From the NCBI RefSeq assembly GCF_023101145.1, contig NZ_CP073714.1, forward strand, positions 6,820,001-6,884,000: DNA of 64,000 nucleotides, given 5' to 3'. Below the pieces are notes generated by a model. The model was not told the origin of the DNA, did no database searches, and was given only the letters and a program-made list of their open reading frames with translations. Origin of the DNA: Paenibacillus pabuli. GTDB lineage: Bacteria > Bacillota > Bacilli > Paenibacillales > Paenibacillaceae. Shown piece after piece: positions 8,113 through 15,036 of this stretch (position 1 is its first letter; every line of letters begins with the position of its first letter). A program made the position numbers and the translations under genes.

Positions 8113-9396
8113 TTAACGAAGCAGTTGCAGAACGCCTTGTGGTTGTTGATTCGCTTGAGCCAACATCGCTTGAGCCGCCTGTGTAAGAATGTTGTTCTTA
8201 GTGAACTCAACCATTTCTTTAGCCATATCCACGTCACGAATACGAGACTCAGCTGCACTCAGGTTCTCGGAGGAAGCACCCAGGTTGTTGATTGTGTGCT
8301 CAAGACGGTTTTGGTACGCACCCAATTTAGCACGCTCGGAAGATACAGTTTCCAGAGCAGTGTTAATTGTAGTGATTGCTTTGTCAGCAGTGCTAGCGGA
8401 GGAAATATCAGTTCCTCCAATGGAGAGTTTCAATGGTTTAGTTGAAGTAGCTGCAGTCTCCAACGTTAACACAGCATCACCATTAGCATTATTAAACGTT
8501 TGACCGTCAGTAGATGTAGCATATACTTTTCCGTTTTTGTCAGTAATTTGCTTATCGCTAACTGTATACTCCCCTGCTTGCAAATGTGCGTTAGCAAATT
8601 CAGCTTGACCTTTTGCAATTGGTTTTTTAGCTGCATCATGACTGATTGTGACTTGTCCAGAAACGACTGCTTCATCAAATGTAAATGTATCCCCGGTGGT
8701 AACAGTATTATCATCTCCAGCTACCCAGGTTTTACCATCGGCAGATGCTGCAATAACTGTACCTTCAGAATCCTTTAATGTATAACCATCTGTTGCATCT
8801 CCACTTACGGCGTATGTTCCATCAGCAATGGTAGTTTCACCTGTACCCGCTGCAGTTCCAGTAGCCTCAAGCGCAATTTTGCTACTTCCTACTACACCTA
8901 AGTTCAAACCGCGAAGGTCTCCTACTGTTAAAGAAATATTTTGACCTTCGTTTGCACCGATATGGAATGTACCACTAAAGGAACCATCCAGCAATTTTTT
9001 AGTATTGAACTCAGTGTCTTTTCCGATACGAGTCAATTCTTGTGCCAATTGATCCACTTCTTTTTGAAGCTCTGCACGGTCTTTATCCGTGTTAGTGTCT
9101 GTAGAAGATTGAACAGACAATTCACGCATACGTTGCAGGATGCTGTGAGTTTCAGTCAATGCACCTTCAGCTGTTTGAATCAGGGAGATACCATCTTGAG
9201 CGTTCTTTTGAGCCATATCCAAACCACGGATTTGACCACGCATTTTTTCGGAGATTGCCAAACCAGCTGCGTCATCACCTGCACGGTTAATACGAAGACC
9301 GGAAGACAATTTTTCCAAGTTTTTAGAAGAAGCACCTGTGTTTGCACCCAGTTGACGGTGCGTGTTCAAAGCCGCGATATTGTGGTTGATAATCAT
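8113..9396 (-). CDS. hag: Flagellin
   Basis: Flagellin is the filament subunit. The 427-residue protein has the conserved D0/D1 ends: MIINHNIAALNTHRQLG at the N-terminus (to about residue 150) and the C-terminal part from about residue 335, ending PQGVLQLLR. Between them is a variable, Thr/Gly/Asp-rich outer region of about 150 residues with imperfect repetition (DGKTWVAGD and DGQTFNNANGD). That makes it longer than the 304-residue Bacillus subtilis Hag, which lacks most of this part. The frame opens 12 codons earlier, but ATG 9396 follows a strong AAGGAGG site. Regulation is visible: a sigma-D promoter, a CsrA-type hairpin in the leader and a terminator. Confidence 0.97.
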   Translation of the reverse strand: MIINHNIAALNTHRQLGANTGASSKNLEKLSSGLRINRAGDDAAGLAISEKMRGQIRGLDMAQKNAQDGISLIQTAEGALTETHSILQRMRELSVQSSTDTNTDKDRAELQKEVDQLAQELTRIGKDTEFNTKKLLDGSFSGTFHIGANEGQNISLTVGDLRGLNLGVVGSSKIALEATGTAAGTGETTIADGTYAVSGDATDGYTLKDSEGTVIAASADGKTWVAGDDNTVTTGDTFTFDEAVVSGQVTISHDAAKKPIAKGQAEFANAHLQAGEYTVSDKQITDKNGKVYATSTDGQTFNNANGDAVLTLETAATSTKPLKLSIGGTDISSASTADKAITTINTALETVSSERAKLGAYQNRLEHTINNLGASSENLSAAESRIRDVDMAKEMVEFTKNNILTQAAQAMLAQANQQPQGVLQLLR

Positions 9397-9402
9397 TAGA
9401 AT

Positions 9403-9440
9403 TTCCTCCTTGAAATTAATAAATGTCCACATCCATGTGG
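9403..9440 (-). promoter_or_regulatory. CsrA-binding leader of hag (hairpin plus Shine-Dalgarno site)
   Basis: On the minus strand the leader contains CCACATGGATGTGG (9440-9427), a perfect hairpin that presents GGA in its loop. ACAUGGAUGU matches 9 of 10 of the known CsrA target ACARGGAUGU. About 20 bases further on, UCAAGGAGG (to 9403) carries a second GGA within the Shine-Dalgarno site. Bacillus subtilis hag has the same two-site arrangement, in which CsrA bridges both and blocks translation. Binding here is inferred. Confidence 0.75.
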
Positions 9441-9492
9441 TTAGCTTGATTCGTTAAGGTCGGCCGCCCCTCCGAACTAGCGTCTAATACAT

Positions 9493-9520
9493 ATATCGAC
9501 CGAATATGACTCTGACTTTA
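9493..9520 (-). promoter_or_regulatory. Sigma-D promoter of hag
   Basis: TAAA (9520-9517), 16-bp spacer, GTCGATAT (9500-9493) on the minus strand. This agrees with the sigma-D consensus TAAA/GCCGATAT at 11 of 12 positions and lies about 100 bases upstream of the hag start. Confidence 0.82.
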
Positions 9521-9546
9521 TAGCAAATATAGATTTTTTAGAAAAT

Positions 9547-9780
9547 TTATTTTGGCTCTCTGTAATGTCTCATTAATGCTTCGATCTGATCCACTTGTTG
9601 AGCTGCCGATTCACGATTCGCTTCCTCGATAGCCAGATACACTTCCTTGCGGAATATCTCGATATCCTTGGGTGCTTTAATTCCAATTCGAATGTTATCT
9701 CCTTCAACACTTAAGACAGTTATTTCAATCTCATCTTGAATAATTATGGATTCGCCTTTCTTTCGGGACAGGACTAGCAT
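9547..9780 (-). CDS. csrA: Translational regulator CsrA
   Basis: CsrA is a dimeric RNA-binding protein that recognises GGA in hairpin loops; in Bacillus it represses hag translation until FliW removes it. The 77-residue protein begins with the family signature MLVLSRKKGESI and has the conserved IRIGIKAPKDIEIFRKEVY segment. The reading frame opens four codons earlier, but ATG 9780 is the family start. It follows the fliW stop by one base, so translation is probably coupled, with the AAGGATGG site inside the end of fliW. It lies directly upstream of hag, whose leader carries the expected target. Confidence 0.96.
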   Translation of the reverse strand: MLVLSRKKGESIIIQDEIEITVLSVEGDNIRIGIKAPKDIEIFRKEVYLAIEEANRESAAQQVDQIEALMRHYREPK

Positions 9781-9781
9781 A

Positions 9782-10243
9782 CTATTCACCATCCTTATCA
9801 GCCATACTCGGCTGTTCTTCTGCTTCTCTCCATAACGGATGTCGGGTTTGATATGGAGATTGCTGAAGTATAACTTGCCTACCTGACCGATTTTCTATAT
9901 TAAGTACGATAGGCGCTAACAAATTTAACGTCGACTTCCCAACATCCTTATTCATCGTTACCACACAACGCACAAGTAGATTAGATTGCAAAGACAGCTC
10001 CTCCACAATATGATCCGCCAACTCAAATTGATAATTTGGATAAAATACAAACGGATCTGCTATAACCAACGATATATCTTTGTGTTCAATGGACTGTAAA
10101 TAAGCAAACGGCCCTTCCGGAAAAGGAATAAATGCAAAATCCTTAACTTGATCAAACCCCGGAATGCCTTTCGTAAAATGAAAAATCAGATTCTCCGAAA
10201 ATTTTTCTGAAACCGATGAAGAAGTCTCTACGACCATCATCAT
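9782..10243 (-). CDS. fliW: Flagellar assembly factor FliW
   Basis: FliW binds either flagellin or CsrA. When cytoplasmic flagellin is low, FliW holds CsrA and thereby releases hag translation. The sequence has the family's opening FHFTKGIPGFDQVKDFAFIP and the core ADPFVFYPNYQFEL, with 153 codons, close to the usual length plus a short C-terminal tail. Three ATG codons in a row (10243, 10240, 10237) follow a GGGGG ribosome-binding site; the third has the best spacing, so the protein may start at 10237. It is fused translationally to csrA (one base apart). The intrinsic terminator upstream suggests its own promoter. Confidence 0.94.
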   Translation of the reverse strand: MMMVVETSSSVSEKFSENLIFHFTKGIPGFDQVKDFAFIPFPEGPFAYLQSIEHKDISLVIADPFVFYPNYQFELADHIVEELSLQSNLLVRCVVTMNKDVGKSTLNLLAPIVLNIENRSGRQVILQQSPYQTRHPLWREAEEQPSMADKDGE

Positions 10244-10264
10244 CCCCCACTCTCTTATTTAAAT

Positions 10265-10305
10265 AAAAAAAGCTATAGATGGCATTCATTATACCTCTAC
10301 AGCTT
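10265..10305 (-). terminator. Intrinsic terminator between yviE and fliW, with TATAAT in the loop
   Basis: On the minus strand AAGCTGTAGAGG pairs with CCATCTATAGCTT with one bulge, followed by seven T. The loop contains TATAAT (10293-10288), preceded by TTGGAA at 19-bp spacing. The hairpin may therefore end the upstream operon while carrying part of a promoter for fliW-csrA. Confidence 0.7.
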
Positions 10306-10320
10306 CAATATATTCCAACC

Positions 10321-10890
10321 CTAACCCATCCATTGCTCAAAACTCGGCGGTGTAATTTCTACCTTAGCATATTGTTGTACTGCGATGTCCAATCTGCCCC
10401 GGGTATATTCAACTTCTGGACGCCTCACCTGAACGTCTATTTCTAACGAGCCCTCAACATATTGATATTCTGCTTTCTGAAGATCAAAGCGAATATCGAC
10501 ATTATCGAAAGAAGCCGGACCCCGAAATTCTACAAAATCATCCCGATCCCAAGCCTTACCTTTGATATTGGCAATAGTATTACCTGGAATATGAATAGAT
10601 GCCATTTGATGCCCTTCCTGCATCCGTCTTGCGATCCCCTGAAGAAAAAGCGATGACAACTGGGAATATATCTGCTGATTCATCTCAAGGGCAGGACCAC
10701 CGTTATAAGCCTTCCACGCACGCTTCTGATCTACTTCAAGCGTCGAAACAGGCTGCCGAATATCCAACTTTGCGGGTGCGGAGCGGATGGTCTGCTCTGC
10801 ACGAGGCTGTTCAATCGAATAGCTCCCTAGTTCAGCTACAATACTCAGAATAGACGGCTGCTGATGGATTTGTATCTGGGGTATACTCAA
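10321..10890 (-). CDS. yviE: YviE/DUF6470 family flagellar-locus protein
   Basis: A 189-residue protein of unknown function, equivalent by position and appearance to Bacillus subtilis YviE (DUF6470), which lies between flgL and fliW. It starts IPQIQIHQQPS, contains alternating beta-rich stretches such as QVRRPEVEYTRGRLDI and ends SFEQWMG. No signal peptide or membrane segment is seen, so a cytoplasmic role is likely. It uses a TTG start at 10890 behind GGAGGTG. The gap to flgL is ten bases, so it is read with flgM-flgN-flgK-flgL, and a terminator follows it. Confidence 0.85.
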   Translation of the reverse strand: MSIPQIQIHQQPSILSIVAELGSYSIEQPRAEQTIRSAPAKLDIRQPVSTLEVDQKRAWKAYNGGPALEMNQQIYSQLSSLFLQGIARRMQEGHQMASIHIPGNTIANIKGKAWDRDDFVEFRGPASFDNVDIRFDLQKAEYQYVEGSLEIDVQVRRPEVEYTRGRLDIAVQQYAKVEITPPSFEQWMG

Positions 10891-10900
10891 GATGCACCTC

Positions 10901-11827
10901 CTATCTTAAGAAATCGGCAAGTGAAGGCGTAATAATTTTGGCACCGGCAGACAGAGTCGCATTGTAGATGTTCTCTTGGATTGAAGAATTCATAATTAAT
11001 TCTGCATAGTCGGCATCTTCCGTTTTGGCCTGTAAATCTGTCAGATTGATACCCAAGTCTTGGAGACGACTTTGCATCAGTTCTACCCGATTGGTTTTAG
11101 CCCCAACTTCAGCTCGAATGGTTGTGATTTTCTCCAATCGACTGTCGAACTTGTCCAATTGAGCGCCGATTGCTTCGAAGTCCCCATTCGTAAGTGCTTC
11201 CGTTAAACGATCGATTGTTGTGAACAATTGATCATCCTCGGATGTATCACCTGTTGAGCCAAAAATAGCAGATCCTGTCACATTAATACCCAGTTGTACG
11301 CTTTCTCCAACCGAATAAATGATGTTGTTATTATCAGTGGCTGGTACATCCGTAGTAATCGAATTGCCGTTGGCGTCCTTAACGAAGTCGTAGGGCTTCT
11401 GTGTGTAGGACTGGCCGTTAAAAACATATTTCCCATTCAATTTGCTGTTTCCGATATCAATTAACTGCTCTTTTAATTGCATGACTTCCGTTTTTATACT
11501 ATCCAGTGCAGATTGAGGATTAGTAGAACTGGCGGCCTGTACGTTTAACTCCTTGAGTCTGTGAATAATATTACCTGTCTGATCTAACATCTGGTCACTA
11601 TGATCCAACCAAGATAAGGTATCATTCACATTGCGAGTGTATTGATCATTAGCTGATAATTCAGTACGGTACCGGAGGGAATACGTAATGCCTACAGGAT
11701 CATCGGATGGCTTATTTAGTTTGCGTCCTGTAGCCAGTTGATTCTGCGTCTCACTCATACGCACCGTATTTCGGTTCAAGTTATGCATGAGTTGAGAACT
11801 GATCATATTTGAGGTTACTCTAAGCAC
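10901..11827 (-). CDS. flgL: Flagellar hook-filament junction protein FlgL
   Basis: FlgL (HAP3) connects the hook-associated ring to the filament and is related to flagellin. The 308-residue protein has the flagellin-like N-terminus (RVTSNMISSQLMHNLNRN, then QNQLATGRKLNKPSDDP) and C-terminal helix (SSIQENIYNATLSAGAKI). It begins at a GTG codon (11827) behind AAAGGGG. It sits 25 bases downstream of flgK and ten upstream of yviE in one operon. Length is normal and nothing unusual is seen. Confidence 0.95.
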   Translation of the reverse strand: MLRVTSNMISSQLMHNLNRNTVRMSETQNQLATGRKLNKPSDDPVGITYSLRYRTELSANDQYTRNVNDTLSWLDHSDQMLDQTGNIIHRLKELNVQAASSTNPQSALDSIKTEVMQLKEQLIDIGNSKLNGKYVFNGQSYTQKPYDFVKDANGNSITTDVPATDNNNIIYSVGESVQLGINVTGSAIFGSTGDTSEDDQLFTTIDRLTEALTNGDFEAIGAQLDKFDSRLEKITTIRAEVGAKTNRVELMQSRLQDLGINLTDLQAKTEDADYAELIMNSSIQENIYNATLSAGAKIITPSLADFLR

Positions 11828-11852
11828 GACTCACTACCCCTTTCTTCATATA

Positions 11853-13388
11853 TTAGCGGCCAACTACGCCAGTTGAATTAATTAATTTGTCGAGCATTTC
11901 ATCAAATGTGGTCATAAAACGTGCAGAAGCATTATAGGCATGTTGAAATTTAATCATATCTGACATTTCTTCATCCAGGGATACGCCGCTTACCGATTGG
12001 CGTCTGCTGTCTACCTGCTGTAACAAAAGTGATGCGTTCTCTGTCTGACGCGATGCCTCTTGACCCTGCACACCTAACTGACCCACCAGAGAACTATACA
12101 AAGAGTCAATTGTTCCTGTTTGAGTTCCCCCAGGTGATTGGAATTTAAGATCTTTTAAATTTGAGATTAGAAGCGCGAGTGAGTTACTACCAGCCACAAC
12201 CTGTTCATTAAATTCTGTACCTACTGTACGCATTGAAGAGGCAATCAATTTAGGATTCTCCTCGATTTGCGCATTTAAACGAATATTGCCTGCTGTGATT
12301 GCCCCTCCACCTTGAGCTTCAAAAAACGGCAAACCACCTTTTGTAGTCCCATCCAAAGTGTATCCCAATTGATGAAGGCCATTAAGTCCTTTAACTGTAA
12401 CAACGGTGTCTTCGGTAACGTTTCTCCCGGTTACTCCTGCTACAGTCACTCCCGGGGGAAGAACGGAACCTTTAGGAAGGGTAACCTGTACATCACCATT
12501 AGCAAGTGTGTTAGCCATATTGTTAAGTTGCTGTTGATAATCCGCAACATACACATCACGTGAATACAACATACCATAGACCTCTCCGCCAGTAATGCCA
12601 CCTGCAGTGTATGCATTCTCCAAGAAGGCACTATCAACTTGCGTAACTGCCGTTCCATTGACCAATTGCTGCGCTCCCATGGAAATCGAGTATCCTTGAT
12701 CTGTTTCTTGAACAGTAATGTTCACAATTTGTGACAATTTATCTGTAAACAGATCCCTTTGGTCTCTCAAATCATTCGCATTGTCACCCAAAGACTCCAG
12801 CTTTTTGATAGAATCATTTAAATCAGCAATAGATGTGAGGTAGTTCTGAATTTCATTCGCTTTAACTCCGACGTTCGTTGTCAGATCCTGACTGAGGCTA
12901 TCTAGCTGGCGGCTCATATAGTTAAAAGCATCAGTCATGGCTGCTGCCGTTTCCTTCACAATTTTGCGTGTTGTCTCATTTTCAGGATCTTTGCTTAGTT
13001 CCGACCACGATTTCCAAAATTGATCCATTACCGTTCGAATCCCCGTGTCCGATGGTTCATTAAATATGCCCTCAAGTTTACTAAGGGAATCAGATTGAAT
13101 ACTCCAACTACCAGAAGCATTTGCTTCTCCTCTGTATTGGGTATCTAAAAACGCTTCTCTTATTCTAGTGATTGAATTGAACTCGACCCCTGTACCGAGT
13201 TGTCCTGGGGCCATAGAACGATTCATTCCCAGTGCATCTATTGATATAGAAGCATTCATATTAACACGTTGTCTAGAGTATCCCGGCGTGTTTGCGTTTG
13301 CGATGTTATGTCCAGTCGTACTTAAGGCAGTTGTATGAGTAAACAAACTCCTCTTCGCCGTTTCAATGGAGTGAAATGTAGATACCAT
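11853..13388 (-). CDS. flgK: Flagellar hook-associated protein FlgK
   Basis: FlgK (HAP1) forms the first ring between hook and filament. The 511-residue protein shows the flagellar rod/hook N-terminal motif ALSTTGHNIANANTPGYSRQ (about residues 20-40) and the C-terminal domain with SDMIKFQHAYNASARFM near the end, as expected for the family. The ATG at 13388 follows AAGGGGGAAG. It lies 26 bases from both flgN and flgL, in the order flgM-flgN-flgK-flgL known from Bacillus. FlgN, coded upstream, is its export chaperone. Confidence 0.96.
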   Translation of the reverse strand: MVSTFHSIETAKRSLFTHTTALSTTGHNIANANTPGYSRQRVNMNASISIDALGMNRSMAPGQLGTGVEFNSITRIREAFLDTQYRGEANASGSWSIQSDSLSKLEGIFNEPSDTGIRTVMDQFWKSWSELSKDPENETTRKIVKETAAAMTDAFNYMSRQLDSLSQDLTTNVGVKANEIQNYLTSIADLNDSIKKLESLGDNANDLRDQRDLFTDKLSQIVNITVQETDQGYSISMGAQQLVNGTAVTQVDSAFLENAYTAGGITGGEVYGMLYSRDVYVADYQQQLNNMANTLANGDVQVTLPKGSVLPPGVTVAGVTGRNVTEDTVVTVKGLNGLHQLGYTLDGTTKGGLPFFEAQGGGAITAGNIRLNAQIEENPKLIASSMRTVGTEFNEQVVAGSNSLALLISNLKDLKFQSPGGTQTGTIDSLYSSLVGQLGVQGQEASRQTENASLLLQQVDSRRQSVSGVSLDEEMSDMIKFQHAYNASARFMTTFDEMLDKLINSTGVVGR

Positions 13389-13414
13389 CGAAATATACTT
13401 CCCCCTTATGCGCT

Positions 13415-13915
13415 CTACGCGCGAGTATCAAACATTCCTATGCGACTTCCTCCGACTTGTTTTCCAGCAGGAGGTTGGTAAGTTACTTCTTGATCAGGAA
13501 ATCCATTAAACAGATTCATGGAATAATCCAAAAATTGAAGTGATTGCTCAACAAGGGTTTGGTTCATATCATTTAATGTCTTAAGCTCTGACAATAAATT
13601 AGCCAACTGCTGTTGCTTCCCAAGCAAGACTTCCTTGTCCTTCGGATCAAATACCAAACGTGATAATTCTGTGAGGTTTAAGTTCAATGCGGATTTAATC
13701 CCTTTTGCTTGTAAAAACAAGTGACAGCAATTAATTCGCTCTTCTTCTAGACGAAGTATCTCCTTAAGGACCTTTGATTCCTGATTATTGATTTGAATTA
13801 GCTCACTGACTTGATTATTCATTATTGCAGTTCTTTTGGATTTCCCCCAACGCAGCATGGTTTGATGAGCAGCATCAAGTTGATCTAGGACATTAAAAAG
13901 TTCAGTTAACGCCAT
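13415..13915 (-). CDS. flgN: FlgN-type flagellar export chaperone
   Basis: A 166-residue, helix-rich cytosolic protein in the position of Bacillus yvyG/flgN, between flgM and flgK. FlgN family members bind FlgK and FlgL before export. The long amphipathic stretches (LIQINNQESKVLKEILRLEEER, seen as heptads) and a C-terminal Gly/Arg tail fit, though sequence conservation in the family is low. The start at 13915 follows a clear AGGAGG six bases away. It is nine bases after flgM. Confidence 0.88.
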   Translation of the reverse strand: MALTELFNVLDQLDAAHQTMLRWGKSKRTAIMNNQVSELIQINNQESKVLKEILRLEEERINCCHLFLQAKGIKSALNLNLTELSRLVFDPKDKEVLLGKQQQLANLLSELKTLNDMNQTLVEQSLQFLDYSMNLFNGFPDQEVTYQPPAGKQVGGSRIGMFDTRA

Positions 13916-13924
13916 GGTTGCCTC

Positions 13925-14209
13925 CTATTGTTCCCCGGTAGACTTAAAGTACGGCAGTAACTTGTCAGCAAGCTTGCTGCTGTCCACTTGGTAAGTTCCC
14001 GAACTTACCTGTTCTTTCAGTTCCTGTATCCGTTGTATACGTCCTGCATCCTGTGTACGACCTTGTTCCTCAAGCATCTTCATCGCCTCCGGAGAAATGG
14101 ATACCTCGTCCTTACGGCGGCTCTTTTTGGCATCAGCCTGCTGATTGGATTCAACGTTCCTCTGATATGAATTGATTGCACCAATTCTATTAGGTTCATT
14201 GATTTTCAT
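13925..14209 (-). CDS. flgM: Anti-sigma-D factor FlgM
   Basis: FlgM holds the flagellar sigma factor SigD inactive until hook completion lets it be exported or cleared. The 94-residue protein has the typical start MKINEPNRIGAINSYQ and the sigma-binding helix region RRKDEVSISPEAMKMLEEQ followed by RIQELKEQV. An in-frame GTG seven codons upstream exists, but ATG 14209 with GGAAGGAAG is the family start. It is the first gene of the flgM-flgN-flgK-flgL-yviE run. The leader holds a long inverted repeat (14246-14293). I found no convincing sigma-D site in front of it. Confidence 0.92.
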   Translation of the reverse strand: MKINEPNRIGAINSYQRNVESNQQADAKKSRRKDEVSISPEAMKMLEEQGRTQDAGRIQRIQELKEQVSSGTYQVDSSKLADKLLPYFKSTGEQ

Positions 14210-14245
14210 ACGAATTGCACTTCCTTCCACCTTAGGATTTTATTA

Positions 14246-14293
14246 GATTATAGAATTCATACGTTTTCAGCGAAGCTGAAGGATTCTATAATC
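14246..14293. repeat. Two-level inverted repeat in the flgM leader
   Basis: GATTATAGAAT (14246-14256) and ATTCTATAATC (14283-14293) are perfect 11-base reverse complements. Between them TTCAGC...GCTGAA forms a second short hairpin. The element ends 36 bases before the flgM start codon. No T-run follows on either strand, so it is more likely a leader structure or operator than a terminator. Confidence 0.6.
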
Positions 14294-14392
14294 GCAAGAA
14301 AAACTACTGCTGAACTGCGGTCTGTCTCCCTTGAATCTACATCGATCAATGTTTCTTCTTACATTATCTTTATGTTGTCGATCAATTAGGAT

Positions 14393-14430
14393 AATAAAAA
14401 AAACCGATAATCTTTAATAAGTTTATCGGT
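14393..14430 (-). terminator. Intrinsic terminator of yvyF
   Basis: ACCGATAA (14430-14423) pairs perfectly with TTATCGGT (14410-14403), followed by seven T on the minus strand. It splits yvyF from the flgM operon. Confidence 0.88.
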
Positions 14431-14479
14431 ACGTTCCAAAACATTTGTTATAGCAAAACTTGTATTTAAGCCCTCGTTC

Positions 14480-14887
14480 CTATAGATCCCGTAGTTTGTC
14501 GACAGCATTATAGGTTCGTCCGCCTATGCTGCCGTTATCCTTCTGACCTACTTCTCGAGCCGCTCCAGCTAAATCTTTCGTCAAACGATTCCGGCAGGAG
14601 TCGCACATATGCCCTTCACGAATAAGGGTCCCGCATACTTCACAAGGATACATCATATTGGGGGCGTTTTCGATGGAAATCCGTCCCTCCCGGATGAACT
14701 TCGTAATGTTTTTAATTGAAACCTCCGTTGCATCGGATAGTTCCTGTATATTAGTGCCTTTGTTCTCGCGTAGATAATCCACACAAGTCTGGTATTCAAG
14801 TTCAATTTCCTTGATACAGTTCGAGCATACATCCCGAAAATTCAGCGCATATAATTTGCCACAACGCGGACAATTACCCAGATTCAT
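14480..14887 (-). CDS. yvyF: YvyF-like flagellar-locus zinc-ribbon protein
   Basis: A 135-residue protein equivalent to Bacillus subtilis YvyF, coded between comFC and flgM. Two zinc-ribbon-like cysteine pairs frame a helix-turn-helix-like centre: CPRCGKLY and DVCSNC at about residues 6-25, and CEVCG with HMCDSC at about 82-102. The middle (QELSDATEVSIKNITKFIREG) resembles a winged or MerR-type helix pair. A regulatory role in motility has been proposed for the family but I cannot show it from sequence. It has its own sigma-A promoter and its own terminator, so it is monocistronic. Confidence 0.88.
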   Translation of the reverse strand: MNLGNCPRCGKLYALNFRDVCSNCIKEIELEYQTCVDYLRENKGTNIQELSDATEVSIKNITKFIREGRISIENAPNMMYPCEVCGTLIREGHMCDSCRNRLTKDLAGAAREVGQKDNGSIGGRTYNAVDKLRDL

Positions 14888-14931
14888 CGCTAAAACGCCC
14901 CTCTCAAACTTCCTCTTCCGAATGGATAATA

Positions 14932-14961
14932 ACTATACATTACCTTATTTTCTCACTTCAA
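14932..14961 (-). promoter_or_regulatory. Sigma-A promoter of yvyF
   Basis: TTGAAG (14961-14956), 18-bp spacer, TATAGT (14937-14932) on the minus strand, 45 bases upstream of the yvyF start. Confidence 0.6.
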
Positions 14962-14980
14962 GTCCATAGCCTCTTTGCGA

Positions 14981-15024
14981 ATAAAAACGGGGTATAGGGT
15001 GCATGTATGCGCAACCTATACCCC
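14981..15024 (-). terminator. Strong intrinsic terminator of the FN3-repeat protein gene
   Basis: GGGGTATAGG (15024-15015) pairs with CCTATACCCC (to 14989) around GCGCATACATGC-type inner pairing, followed by GTTTTTATT on the minus strand. It begins 12 bases after the stop. Confidence 0.9.
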
Positions 15025-15036
15025 TGATTTAGATCC

